Shown here one piece after another: positions 1 through 8,647 of a stretch of 64,000 nt of DNA (position 1 is the first letter of the stretch; each line of letters begins with the position of its first letter). The stretch is from Rhizomicrobium electricum (GTDB lineage Bacteria; Pseudomonadota; Alphaproteobacteria; Micropepsales; Micropepsaceae), in assembly GCF_011762045.1 (NCBI RefSeq), contig NZ_JAASQS010000006.1, forward strand, positions 124,001 to 188,000. The letters are read 5' to 3'. The position numbers were made by a program, and so were the translations under genes. Below the pieces are notes generated by a model. It saw nothing but the letters and a program-made list of their open reading frames with translations, did not search any database and was not told the origin of the DNA.

Positions 1-1
1 G

Positions 2-1102
2 CAGACGTCGCCGGCCTTCCGGCCGATCGCGACCAATCTGTTCTATCTGCCCGATGTTGCGACCCTCGGCCGGGCCTACGACCTGTTGTCGGGCGAAGGC
101 ATTGCGGCCCTGGAACAGGCCTCGTTCGACTCGAACGAACGCTTCCTTGCGGCAGCCGGCGCGCAAACCGCCGACTGGCGCGATACGCCGCGTTCGCCCG
201 AGCACGCCTGGCGTTTGTGGATGATGCCTTACGGCTACACCGCGCTTTACGGCGGCGACAAGGATATGGGCGCAGCCAAGGTGAAGGATCAGGCCTGGGG
301 CATCGTGGGCGGTGTCGATTACCAGATCTCGTCGCGCGCGCTGATCGGCGTGGCGGTCGGCGGCGGTACCACCTGGATCAATGTTCCCGACCGGCTCACC
401 AAAGCCAGCACCGATGCCATCCATTTCGGTCTCTATGGCGGCTGGAACGGCGATGCCTATTACGCCGACGGCGCCTTCGGCTACGACCTGTTCACGAACG
501 CGGAATCGCGCGTTGCGATCATTCCGGGCGTGACCTTGCCGAAGTCGTTGTTCGTCGACGGCCCGTACCGGGTGCCCGGCTTCTCCGAAACGCCGGAAGC
601 ACGCTTCCACTCGTCGTCCTATAGCGGCCACTTGGAGGCGGGCTATCACTACGACCTCGGCATCGTGCGGGCGACGCCGTTCATCGGGCTCAATTTCGGC
701 AGCCTGACCACGGACGGCTTCACCGAGACCAATGCCGGCCAGACCAGCGTTATCGGGATGATCTCCAATCAGCAAACCGTCGATTCGCTGCCCGGCCTCT
801 TGGGCGTCATGGTCGACGGCAAGTTCGATCTCGGCGGCGACCTGATGCTGGCCGGATGGCTCAAGGGCACCTGGAAGCACGAGTTCGACATCAGCCGGAA
901 GACGAGCACCCAGTTCATCTCGGCGCCCGGCTTCGCGTTCCAGGTCCATGGTGCCGAACCTGCCCGCGAGACGGGTGTCGTGGATACCGGTCTGCGTCTG
1001 TCGATCGACGGTCACTTGTCGGTGTACGCCAACTACTCCGGCGCGTTCGGCGGACCGAATTCGTCGCACACCGGTACGGCCGGCGTGAGCATTACATGGT
1101 GA
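2..1102 (+). CDS. Autotransporter beta-barrel domain protein, C-terminal part (5' end outside window)
   Basis: The reading frame is open from the first bases of the window, so this is the C-terminal portion of a larger protein and no start codon can be assigned. The visible ~366 residues are rich in alternating short strands with Gly, Tyr and Trp (GYTALYGG, GLYGGWNGDAYYADGAFGYD, LEAGYHYDLG) and end in the aromatic residue Trp (SITW). Both are marks of the type V secretion outer-membrane barrel, which carries a passenger domain to the surface. The passenger, and hence the substrate or function, is not in the window. The family call rests on barrel composition and the C-terminal aromatic, not on a catalytic motif. 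Confidence 0.75.
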   Translation, partial: QTSPAFRPIATNLFYLPDVATLGRAYDLLSGEGIAALEQASFDSNERFLAAAGAQTADWRDTPRSPEHAWRLWMMPYGYTALYGGDKDMGAAKVKDQAWGIVGGVDYQISSRALIGVAVGGGTTWINVPDRLTKASTDAIHFGLYGGWNGDAYYADGAFGYDLFTNAESRVAIIPGVTLPKSLFVDGPYRVPGFSETPEARFHSSSYSGHLEAGYHYDLGIVRATPFIGLNFGSLTTDGFTETNAGQTSVIGMISNQQTVDSLPGLLGVMVDGKFDLGGDLMLAGWLKGTWKHEFDISRKTSTQFISAPGFAFQVHGAEPARETGVVDTGLRLSIDGHLSVYANYSGAFGGPNSSHTGTAGVSITW

Positions 1103-1169
1103 CGAAAGGGAGTTTCTGACCGCGGGCGAGGGCCTGCGCCGACCTGAAAAAGTGGTACGCTCGAAAACC

Positions 1170-1200
1170 GGACCGGATTGCGCTAGAGCTTGACCGGTCC
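1170..1200. repeat. Short inverted repeat before the LacI-type gene
   Basis: Arms GGACCGG (1170-1176) and CCGGTCC (1194-1200) flank 17 bases just upstream of the regulator start at 1223. It could be an autoregulatory operator or a stem at the end of the preceding autotransporter transcript. No T-tract follows, so a terminator is less likely. Confidence 0.3.
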
Positions 1201-1222
1201 GAGAGCGGGCGTGTCAGGCCGA

Positions 1223-2305
1223 ATGAAAAAGCAGGTTAGCGAGGGGCGCTCGCCCACTATCGTCGATATCGCGCGGGAGGCCGGTGTGGCCTTCAAGACG
1301 GTGGCGCGCGTCGTCAACGGCGATGGCGCGGTCAAGCAGGAGACGCGCGAGCGGGTCGAGGCGGTTATTGCGCGCCTCGGCTACAAGCGGAACGTCTGGG
1401 CGCGCTCGCTGCGCAGCGCACGGTCGCATCTCATCGCCATGGCCATCATGCCGACCGCCTCGCCCGACGCCGAGAATTTCGAGCTCACCAGCGAGGAAAA
1501 CCTCGCAGTTTCGTCCTACTTCAACCGCCTCCAGATGACGGCGATGGCGCGCAGCCAGGAGGCCGGCTACCACCTTTTCGTCGACGTTCAACGCAGCGGC
1601 GCAGCCGGCGTCGCCAAGCACATCGTCGATATGGTCGAGCATGCCAACGTCGACGGCGTTCTTCTGGTGCCGCCGCTGTCCGACGATCTCTCCGTGATGA
1701 AGGCTTTGCGGAAAAAAGGGGTGCCGTTTGTGCGGGTGTCGCCTTATCAGCACCTCGAAATGTCGTCCTACGTCTATATCGACGACCGGCAAGCCTCTTA
1801 CGAGCTGACGCGCCATTTCATCAAGCTCGGCCATCGCGACATCGCGTTTTTCAAAGGCGCCCCCGACCACCTGTCGAGCACGGCTCGCTTCGCCGGTTTC
1901 GAAGATGCGATGCGGGAGGGGGGCATCGCCATCCGGCCGGAATGGGTCGTCGATCGCGTGTACAGCATGCGCTTCGGCGGCAGGGCCGGCGATCTCCTGC
2001 TGGCCCAACCCCGCCGGCCGACGGCGGTCATTTGCTTCAACGACGACGTCGCCGCCGGTGTCATGACGGCCGCGTATCGCATGGGCCTCGAACTGCCCCG
2101 CGATCTGTCGATTGCGGGATTCGACGATTCGCCGATCGCCGCCGCGATGTGGCCGGCCCTCACCTCGGTATATCAACCGGTCGGCACGCTGGCGTCGGCG
2201 GCGGCGGAAATGCTGATCCACGAGATCGAGCATGGCGCGGAGCACGTCGCTCGCAAGCTGGAGTACCGGCTGGTGCTGCGGGACTCGACCGCTCCGATCC
2301 GCTGA
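1223..2305 (+). CDS. LacI-family transcriptional regulator
   Basis: 360 residues from ATG 1223, the usual LacI/GalR length. An N-terminal helix-turn-helix lies at about residues 12-33 (TIVDIAREAGVAFKTVARVVN), followed by the hinge and a periplasmic-binding-protein-like effector domain (DGVLLVPP, GHRDIAFFKG, AVICFNDDVAAG, SIAGFDDSPIA). In-frame GTG 1211 and TTG 1190 are alternatives. ATG 1223 was chosen because family members begin only about 10 residues before the HTH, but no strong ribosome site separates the options. Effector and target genes are unknown; such proteins usually repress sugar-uptake genes. A perfect LacI-type operator lies 46 bp beyond its stop codon. Confidence 0.88.
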   Translation: MKKQVSEGRSPTIVDIAREAGVAFKTVARVVNGDGAVKQETRERVEAVIARLGYKRNVWARSLRSARSHLIAMAIMPTASPDAENFELTSEENLAVSSYFNRLQMTAMARSQEAGYHLFVDVQRSGAAGVAKHIVDMVEHANVDGVLLVPPLSDDLSVMKALRKKGVPFVRVSPYQHLEMSSYVYIDDRQASYELTRHFIKLGHRDIAFFKGAPDHLSSTARFAGFEDAMREGGIAIRPEWVVDRVYSMRFGGRAGDLLLAQPRRPTAVICFNDDVAAGVMTAAYRMGLELPRDLSIAGFDDSPIAAAMWPALTSVYQPVGTLASAAAEMLIHEIEHGAEHVARKLEYRLVLRDSTAPIR

Positions 2306-2351
2306 ATCTCCGGTCCTGCCGCGGCTTTCGGTGCGGTGGCGGCTCCCAAAT

Positions 2352-2365
2352 TGACAACGTTGTCA
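2352..2365. promoter_or_regulatory. Perfect LacI-family-type operator palindrome
   Basis: TGACAACGTTGTCA is a 14-bp perfect palindrome centred on CG, the shape of LacI/GalR-family operators. It lies between the 3' ends of the LacI-type gene and the convergent lipocalin gene, so it does not sit at a promoter of any gene recognised here. It is a plausible binding site for the neighbouring regulator, but neither occupancy nor a regulated transcript is shown by the sequence. Confidence 0.5.
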
Positions 2366-2410
2366 TTCGGCAGCGGAGAGCAGCTTAAAACGACCGGCAC
2401 GAACGCCCGA

Positions 2411-2968
2411 TCAGGCCCCCGGCCGGTGCTTGGTGGGACGCACCAGGGCCCAATCATAACCGAGCTCTTCGACCCGGCGCTTCAGCATGGCGCGCGCATC
2501 GCTCGACGGCTCGGGGCTGCGGGACAGGACCCACAGATAGCGGCCCGATGGCTCGCCGACGATCGACCACTGATAATCGGCATCATGGTCGAGCACCCAG
2601 TAATCGCCGTAGAAGGGCCAGAAGAACGTGACCCTCAGCTTGGCGTTGGTGGCGGTATCCGCAACCCGCGCCTTGCCGGTTGCGCTTTTCGAGGGTCCGT
2701 CCACCGTCCCCTGGCGGCAGCTGTTCAGAACCCGGATGGAGCCGTCCGGATTCAGCGAGTAATCGGCGGTGACCGCTTCGCAGTCTTTCTGGAACGGCGC
2801 CTCGTAGCGGTAAAGCTCGTACCAGCGGCCGAGATAACGGCCTAGATCGACCGGCTTTGCCGGCTGAGGAACGTTGTGATTGCCGACGGGACGCGAGGAA
2901 AAAGCGGCACACCCGGCCAACGCCAGCACCATACCGATCAATGCTGCCTTGCCTGCGGACTTGCCCAT
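2411..2968 (-). CDS. Bacterial lipocalin (Blc-like) outer-membrane lipoprotein
   Basis: 185 residues from the ATG at 2968, which follows a good ribosome site (AGGGAG). An upstream in-frame start would merely add 13 residues before the signal peptide. The signal peptide ends in the lipobox LAGC, predicting lipidation and, with no Asp at +2, sorting to the outer membrane. The mature part has the lipocalin signature GRYLGRWYELYRYE near its N-terminus, the central YSLNPDGSIRVLNSC strand, and YWVLDHDADYQWSIVGEPSGRYLWVLSR, typical of Blc. Family members bind lysophospholipids or other lipids in stress. It stands alone, convergent with the LacI-type gene. Confidence 0.9.
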   Translation of the reverse strand: MGKSAGKAALIGMVLALAGCAAFSSRPVGNHNVPQPAKPVDLGRYLGRWYELYRYEAPFQKDCEAVTADYSLNPDGSIRVLNSCRQGTVDGPSKSATGKARVADTATNAKLRVTFFWPFYGDYWVLDHDADYQWSIVGEPSGRYLWVLSRSPEPSSDARAMLKRRVEELGYDWALVRPTKHRPGA

Positions 2969-3194
2969 CGCGTGTCTCCCTTGCCCGACTGAAACGCCAC
3001 GCCGCACCCATCACGAAAGCCACGCGATGCGCCCGGCGCCCAGAGTGAAGGGATCATCGCCCAAGGCGCCATTGGTTGCCATGCTGAAGTAACGGCCACG
3101 ATGGGGCGGCGCCGACCGGCGGTGGAGCGCCGGCAACGCGCCTGTGCCGTGCGTGGAAAACCAGCGCAATCTCTGAAACGCGGCATGGGAAAAC

Positions 3195-3271
3195 TGGCGC
3201 ACCCGACAGGATTCGAACCTGTGGCCTCTGCCTTCGGAGGGCAGCACTCTATCCAGCTGAGCTACGGGTGC
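3195..3271 (-). tRNA. tRNA-Arg, anticodon CCG
   Basis: 77 nt including an encoded CCA end (complement of 3195-3197). The acceptor arms GCACCCG and CGGGTGC pair perfectly. The D arm AGCTC-AGCTGGATA-GAGT, the T arm CAGG-TTCGAAT-CCTG and the anticodon stem CTGCC/GGCAG with loop CTCCGAA are all present. The anticodon CCG reads the Arg codon CGG, which is common in this GC-rich DNA. Confidence 0.97.
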
Positions 3272-3364
3272 GGACAGGGCGGTGAGCTATAGCCGATAGG
3301 GCCCGGCACCGCAATCAAGCGGGGTAACACTCGGGCAGAATTTCTCTTTTCGGGTCTGGGGGCG

Positions 3365-5596
3365 TTACTGCAGGATCGGGCGGAAGGCGCCGTCCCAGTC
3401 TTCGCCGGGCGGGTTGGCCTCGAAATAGGCGATCCGGGCGAGGTGCAGGTCGTACAGTTTCTGGCTGGCGCCCGACAGCGTGCGGCATTGGGCGATCAAA
3501 GCGCGGGCCTTGTGCCACTCCCGGTCGCGCATCGACTGGAAGATGTGGACGTGGAAGGTGGCCAGGGCCCGGAATTTCGGGCTCGCCCGCATCACCGGAT
3601 TGCCCAGCATGGCATAGAGCTTGACCGGACCGTCGTGGTTCTCGACCTCGATGAAATCCACTTCGAGGAAGGCAAAGCCGCGCTCGGCGGCCTTGCGGGT
3701 GTCTTCGGTGACGACCACGGCCGGGCCGTATTGCCCCGAAAGCTGCTGCACCTTGACGGCCACGACGGCGCAGTCGCCGTTGACCGAATAGGCGGTGCGG
3801 CCGTGCACCCTAAAGCCGCCGGCAATGGCCGGGCCGCTGGAAAGGCCGACGCCGATCTCGACCGGATCGAGCGCCACCCCGTCACTGCGCCGCTCATGGG
3901 TGATGATCTCGTTGGTGCGGGCAATGGCTTCCATCATGCCCATCGCCGCCTCGCAGGCATGCACGGCATGTTCGGGATCGTCGAGCGGAGCATTCCAGAA
4001 GGCGGTGAAACCGTCGGCGGTCAGTTTGTCGATGGCGCCGCCATGCGCCAGCGCCTCGTTCATCAAAGGCTCGAGCACGCGCTGGATCAGCCGAGTGAAC
4101 GCGGCCGGATCGCCGCGGAACGAAGAGGCCAGTTCGGCAAAGCCGCGCACGCCGCAGGCGAGATAGGTCACGGTGCGGCTTTCGCCTTCCAGCTTCATCG
4201 ATCCCTGGCGGCGCGCGATCTGATCGATCACCCGCGGCGGCAGCACATCGGTGAAGGCGCGCTTCAGCGACGAACGGACCCAGAGAATTTCCACCGTCCG
4301 CGCCGCGGCGCCGGTCGCCCAGACGGCCCACAGACCGGCGGCCAGTCCGACGCCGTCGAACAAGACGCCGTTGCCGGTATAAAGCCGCCACGAGACGGTG
4401 CCGATGATGGCGGTGACGAGCAGGACGTAGCCGGCCGCCCAGCGCACGCCGAACTTGGCGATCAGCAGCGAACAGCCAAGCCCGAACAGCGCCAAGCACA
4501 AGAGTTCGGCCTGCCCCGCGCTCGGCGGACGCCGCAGCATGCTGCCGGTGAGAAGATCTTCGGCGGCTTCGGCGTGGACTTCGGCGACCGGGCGCGGGCC
4601 CAGCGGGGTCTGGATCATCGCGTCGGGCGCGCCGATGTAAACGATCGCATCGCGCACCGCGTCCGGCGGCAACGTGCCGTCCATCAAGGCGGCGGCGGAA
4701 ATCATCCGGGCCGGATTGGCGCCGGCATAGGCCATCCAGATGCTGCCATCCGGCGTCGTGGCGAGCAGGCCGCGTGCGGTCTCCACCCCCAGCACGCCGG
4801 GCGGGCCGCCCAACAGGCCGCTCTGGCCGTCGTCGCTCTTGACCGTCAGAACCGGTTTGTCTTCGGCAAGGCGCAGCACTTCGGCGTCGAGGCTCGGCAA
4901 CGCTTTGTCGCCGAAGCGGAACACCAGCGGCATGCGGCGGACCTTGCCGTCGGCATCGACCGCCAGATTGAGTGCGCCAAGCCCGGTGCTGGCCGCCTGA
5001 ACCGCTTCGATCGAACCGGCCGCCCGGCTGGTCGCGGGAACGCGCGGCATCGGATCGCGGCTGCCGCTCCACGCCACTTGCGATTTGAGCGCCACATTGG
5101 CGGGCGGCGCATCGCCGTCGAGGGTGAAGCCGGTGACCGATTTCACGCCGGCAAAGGCCGTCGTCAGCGCGGTGTCGGGCGAGGGCAGATGCTCCAGCGC
5201 CTGGCGGGCGGCATCATATGCGGGTCCGGGCGGCACCAGCGCGGTGAGATTCCTGGCCGCCGCGGCATCGGGCCGGTCGATGGTGCCGACGAACACCACC
5301 AGATACGCGCCGCGGTTTTTCAGGGCATCGACCATTCCGGCCAGCGTGGCGTGCGGCCAAGGCCAAGCGCCGTAGCGGGCGATGGCGGAGGGATCGGCCT
5401 CCAGCACTTTCACCGGATGGCCGTAAGCGCGCGTATCCTGGTAGGTGCGCGGACGCGCGCTCGCCAAATTATCGAACAACAAGCCGCGCAAGCGGGTCGC
5501 CACGCCGCTCGCATCGGTGCCGAGCACCAGCAATGCAAGCAGCAGCGTGACCAGCGGCAGGCCCCAAACGGCAAACGGTCGGTCGCGAAAAATCAT
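3365..5596 (-). CDS. CHASE2-domain, class III adenylate/guanylate cyclase-like protein (catalytic site degenerate)
   Basis: 743 residues. An N-terminal membrane segment (about 10-27) is followed by an extracytoplasmic CHASE2 sensor (about 35-350), three membrane segments (about 362-430) and a cyclase homology domain (about 470-665). In the cyclase domain K524 and the second metal aspartate D528 remain (AIDKLTADGF). The first metal aspartate position is Cys481 (TYLACGVRGF), and the Asn and Arg of the VNxAxR motif are V611 and K615 (GDCAVVAVKV). Canonical cyclase activity is therefore doubtful, and it may act as a sensor or nucleotide-binding regulator. ATG 5596 follows a G-rich ribosome site. 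It is the last gene of the run that includes znuCB, 37 bp after znuB. Confidence 0.85.
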   Translation of the reverse strand: MIFRDRPFAVWGLPLVTLLLALLVLGTDASGVATRLRGLLFDNLASARPRTYQDTRAYGHPVKVLEADPSAIARYGAWPWPHATLAGMVDALKNRGAYLVVFVGTIDRPDAAAARNLTALVPPGPAYDAARQALEHLPSPDTALTTAFAGVKSVTGFTLDGDAPPANVALKSQVAWSGSRDPMPRVPATSRAAGSIEAVQAASTGLGALNLAVDADGKVRRMPLVFRFGDKALPSLDAEVLRLAEDKPVLTVKSDDGQSGLLGGPPGVLGVETARGLLATTPDGSIWMAYAGANPARMISAAALMDGTLPPDAVRDAIVYIGAPDAMIQTPLGPRPVAEVHAEAAEDLLTGSMLRRPPSAGQAELLCLALFGLGCSLLIAKFGVRWAAGYVLLVTAIIGTVSWRLYTGNGVLFDGVGLAAGLWAVWATGAAARTVEILWVRSSLKRAFTDVLPPRVIDQIARRQGSMKLEGESRTVTYLACGVRGFAELASSFRGDPAAFTRLIQRVLEPLMNEALAHGGAIDKLTADGFTAFWNAPLDDPEHAVHACEAAMGMMEAIARTNEIITHERRSDGVALDPVEIGVGLSSGPAIAGGFRVHGRTAYSVNGDCAVVAVKVQQLSGQYGPAVVVTEDTRKAAERGFAFLEVDFIEVENHDGPVKLYAMLGNPVMRASPKFRALATFHVHIFQSMRDREWHKARALIAQCRTLSGASQKLYDLHLARIAYFEANPPGEDWDGAFRPILQ

Positions 5597-5633
5597 CCAG
5601 TCCCCCGGCGGCGCTGCCGCCGATGAGGTTGAT

Positions 5634-6449
5634 TTATCGCGCTTTTTTAGCCAAAGCGGAAGAGGAAATCGCAGCCGCGATGGACGTCAATGCGAACAGC
5701 GCACCGGCGGCCAGCACGATGCAAGGTCCGGCCGGCGCATCGCTGCCGAGCGAGGCGGCCAAACCCAGCGGTGCCGCGGCGGCGCCGAGAATCGCGGCCC
5801 TGATCGCCATCGCTTCCGGCGTCTTGGCGAGCGGGCGGGCGGCCGCCGGCGGAATAATCAGAAGCGCGACGATCAACAGTGCGCCCACCACCTTGAGGCC
5901 GAACGCGACCAGGACGGCGGTGAGGATCAGAAATCCGGTCTGCGCCAGCGGACTGGAGCCGCCTTCGGCGGCGGCGATCGGGCCTCCGGCGGCGGCGCGC
6001 AGCAGCGGTTTCCAGATCACGGCCGTCACGCCCAGCACGACAATCCCGACTGCGGCGATGGCGATCAGGTCGCGGTCGGTCAAGGCAAGCACATCGCCGA
6101 ACAAATATCCCAGCAGGTCGGTGCGGACGGTTTCCATCAGCGACAGCACGACGAAGCCGAGCGCCAGGCCGATATGACCGACGATGCCGACAAAGGTTCC
6201 GGCCGGAATGGTGCGGTCGGCGGCACGCGCCATCACCAGCGCGGCGATCACCGCGAGCGCAGCGGTGCCGAGCAGCGCGTTGACGCCCATCAACAAGCCG
6301 AGCGCGGCTCCGAGCAAGCCCATATGCGCCACCGACTCGCCGACATAGGCCATGCGCCGCCACAGGATGAAGCAGCCGATCGGGCCGCAGGCGGCCGCCA
6401 GCACACTCGCGCCCAGTCCGGCGCGCCAGAGGAAATCGTCAATGATCAT
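5634..6449 (-). CDS. znuB: Zinc ABC transporter permease ZnuB
   Basis: 271 residues from ATG 6449 (MIIDDFLWRAGLG). About eight hydrophobic segments have the ABC-3 family pattern: GCFILWRRMAYVGESVAHMGLLG near the N-terminus, then LLGYLFGDVLALT, and near the C-terminus VVGALLIVALLIIPPAAARPL. It forms the inner-membrane channel for Zn2+ (or Mn2+) import powered by ZnuC. Its start lies inside the end of znuC (11-bp overlap), implying translational coupling. No periplasmic binding protein (ZnuA) or Zur gene is present in the window. Metal specificity is inferred from the family and from the His-rich ZnuC tail. Confidence 0.9.
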   Translation of the reverse strand: MIIDDFLWRAGLGASVLAAACGPIGCFILWRRMAYVGESVAHMGLLGAALGLLMGVNALLGTAALAVIAALVMARAADRTIPAGTFVGIVGHIGLALGFVVLSLMETVRTDLLGYLFGDVLALTDRDLIAIAAVGIVVLGVTAVIWKPLLRAAAGGPIAAAEGGSSPLAQTGFLILTAVLVAFGLKVVGALLIVALLIIPPAAARPLAKTPEAMAIRAAILGAAAAPLGLAASLGSDAPAGPCIVLAAGALFALTSIAAAISSSALAKKAR

Positions 6450-7167
6450 GGATGGCAGCGCCGGACGGCGAATGGGCGTGATCGTGGTGGTGAGGATAAA
6501 GCTTGAGATCGCTCCGGTCGCCGAAAAGTTCGAGGAAGGCCGGGTCTTGCGCCACGGCATGGGGCGCGCCTTGGCAGCAGATATGATGGTTGAGGCAGAC
6601 GACGCGGTCGGTCTTGCCCATCACCACATGCAGATCGTGGCTGACCAGAAGGATGCCGCAGGAAAGTTCGTCGCGCAGGTCGGCGATGAGATGATAAAGC
6701 GCCGCCTCGCCGGAAATATCGACGCCGCTGAGCGGCTCGTCGAGCACCAGAAGATCGGGCTTGGCGGCGATGGCGCGGGCGAGCAGCACGCGCGCCAACT
6801 CTCCGCCCGACAAAGTCGCCAGCTGGCGGTCGTGTGCGTCGGCGATGCCGACCCGTTCGAGCGCCGCGCAGCCCGCGGCGTGTCCGGCAAACAGATCGAG
6901 AAACCGGTGCACGGTCATCGGCAGGCTGGGATCGGGCGCATATTGCTGCGGCACATAGCCGATCCTGAGACCGGGACGGCGCACGATCTCGCCTTTGATG
7001 CGGATAAGACCGAGCAGAGCCTTCAACAGCGTCGTCTTGCCCGAGCCGTTGGGGCCGATAACGGTGACGATCTCGCCGCGGTGAATGGCCAGCGATATGT
7101 CGTTGAGAATGGTCAGCCGCCCGGCGACCAGAGACAGGCCGCGGGCGGTAATGAGAGGCTCGGTCAT
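6439..7167 (-). CDS. znuC: Zinc ABC transporter ATP-binding protein ZnuC
   Basis: 242 residues from ATG 7167. All ABC ATPase motifs are present: Walker A GPNGSGKTT, Q-loop YVPQQYAPD, signature LSGGELARVLLARAI, Walker B LLVLDEP and the switch His in LLVSHDL. The C-terminus is His-rich (YPHHHDHAHSPSGAAIHDH), common in zinc-type members and possibly a metal sensor. The protein energises ZnuB. It begins 8 bp after the Lnt-like gene ends and overlaps znuB by 11 bp, so the three genes are probably co-transcribed. No Zur-type operator was recognised upstream of the run. Confidence 0.92.
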   Translation of the reverse strand: MTEPLITARGLSLVAGRLTILNDISLAIHRGEIVTVIGPNGSGKTTLLKALLGLIRIKGEIVRRPGLRIGYVPQQYAPDPSLPMTVHRFLDLFAGHAAGCAALERVGIADAHDRQLATLSGGELARVLLARAIAAKPDLLVLDEPLSGVDISGEAALYHLIADLRDELSCGILLVSHDLHVVMGKTDRVVCLNHHICCQGAPHAVAQDPAFLELFGDRSDLKLYPHHHDHAHSPSGAAIHDH

Positions 7168-7175
7168 GCCGCTTC

Positions 7176-8597
7176 TTACACTGCCCGCTTGGAGGCCGCC
7201 ACCGCCACGACCAGAAGCAGGAACGACATCGCCAGCGCGATATAGGCGAGTCCGTCGCCGATATCGGCATAAAGCGTGCGTCCCGGCCCGCGCGCAACCT
7301 CGGCCCGGAGCGTGACCATGCCGCCGCCGGCGGTGGCTTTGGCGGCAATGACGCGGCCATACGCATCGCTGACGGTGAGAAGTCCGTTGTTGGCGGCGCG
7401 CGCCACGGCAAAGCCGTTTTCGACGCCACGCATGATGGCCAGCCGGGCATGCCAAGCGCCGTCTTTGTCAAAGTCCCATGCCGGCACCGCATAAAGCGAA
7501 GGCTGCAGCACCGCTTCCGTGCGCACGCTGGCGGGGAAATCCATATCCTTGCAGACCGCGACGCCGGTGAATTCGCTGGTCATGAAGCTTTTCTTGCCGG
7601 GTTCGAAGACGGATTCGAGACCGGGGATGAGATGGCGTTTGGCATACGCGATCGGTGCCGCGCCGTTGGCGAAATAATACAGCGCGGCATTGCTGCGGGG
7701 CGGCGTGCGGTCGTCGAACCCCATCACCACCGCGGTATGGCCGCCATGGGCAACGGTTTCGAGGTCGGCGTTGGCCGTGCCGCGCCATTCCGGCTTCAGC
7801 ACCGCGACACGCTCCGGAATCACGATCAGATCGGTCCGTTGCTGCGCCAGCGTTTTGCCGGCACCGGCATAGGCCTTCACCACTTTGAGCGCGCTGGTCT
7901 CGTCTTCCTTGAAACGGAGCGGCACCAGCGTGTCGTCGGCGGCAAGGCCGACCGTAACCTTGGTGCGCTCGGGCGCGGTCTGAAGCCGGTAGGCGCCATA
8001 ACCAAGATCGAGCGCCAGGACGGCGACCGCCAGCACGGCCATCGTGCGCTCTTTGGTGGCGGCGAACATCGCCAGTGCGGCTGCAAACAGAGCCACCACG
8101 AAGGTGATGCCCCACAGCCCGAACACCGACGCGATCTGCAGCATCGCGGGCATGCCGATCTGCGCATAGGCGGGCGACGAGGCGGCGCCGTTGGGTCCGA
8201 GCGACAACAGGTAATCGACACCGGTCCACAACGCGGCGAACGCGACCGCGCCGCTGATCGGCGCCACGCGGCGCACGACGAAGCGCGCACCGGCCACGGC
8301 GAGAGCGAAGCCCAGAGCCGGCGTCAGCAGTGCCGGTACAAGGATCGCGGGCGGCAGCACGCCGGCATAGGCCGGAAGGATGTTGCAGGCGCCGAGCGCC
8401 GAGGCGGCGAAGGCGGCCAGGAATGCGGCCCAGCCTCGTTCGGCGCGGAACGCGAACCACAACACCGGCACCGGCGCGAGAAGGGCAACTACCCATAAGA
8501 CTCCAAGGCCCGGCGCTACCGTTCCGGCAAGCCCCATCGAGAAGAACATCAGCAGGCCGCTCAAGGCGGCGCATAACCAGGGTATCAGGCGTGTCAT
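7176..8597 (-). CDS. Apolipoprotein N-acyltransferase-like membrane nitrilase-family protein
   Basis: 473 residues from ATG 8597; an upstream in-frame ATG would add 12 unneeded residues. About six N-terminal membrane segments (1-200) precede a periplasmic carbon-nitrogen hydrolase domain (about 212-435) and a last membrane segment. The Glu-Lys-Cys triad is intact: E262 (IPERVAV), K320 (YAKRHLIPG) and C349 (VAVCKDMDFP), with the lid sequence HLIPGLE as in Lnt. Lnt transfers the third acyl chain to lipoprotein N-termini. This one is shorter and more divergent than standard Lnt and lies in a run with zinc-transport genes, so it may be a paralogue with another amide substrate. The divergent hydrolase gene begins 51 bp away. 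Confidence 0.75.
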   Translation of the reverse strand: MTRLIPWLCAALSGLLMFFSMGLAGTVAPGLGVLWVVALLAPVPVLWFAFRAERGWAAFLAAFAASALGACNILPAYAGVLPPAILVPALLTPALGFALAVAGARFVVRRVAPISGAVAFAALWTGVDYLLSLGPNGAASSPAYAQIGMPAMLQIASVFGLWGITFVVALFAAALAMFAATKERTMAVLAVAVLALDLGYGAYRLQTAPERTKVTVGLAADDTLVPLRFKEDETSALKVVKAYAGAGKTLAQQRTDLIVIPERVAVLKPEWRGTANADLETVAHGGHTAVVMGFDDRTPPRSNAALYYFANGAAPIAYAKRHLIPGLESVFEPGKKSFMTSEFTGVAVCKDMDFPASVRTEAVLQPSLYAVPAWDFDKDGAWHARLAIMRGVENGFAVARAANNGLLTVSDAYGRVIAAKATAGGGMVTLRAEVARGPGRTLYADIGDGLAYIALAMSFLLLVVAVAASKRAV

Positions 8598-8647
8598 TGG
8601 ACTTCCGTGCGGGGTGGGGTCACTATTGCGCAAACCGGACGGACATT

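Noticed and set aside
1141..1170. Possible degenerate copy of the palindromic intergenic repeat before the LacI-type gene
   Set aside because: Only scattered short matches (AAAAGTGG, GAAAACCGG); too weak to call.
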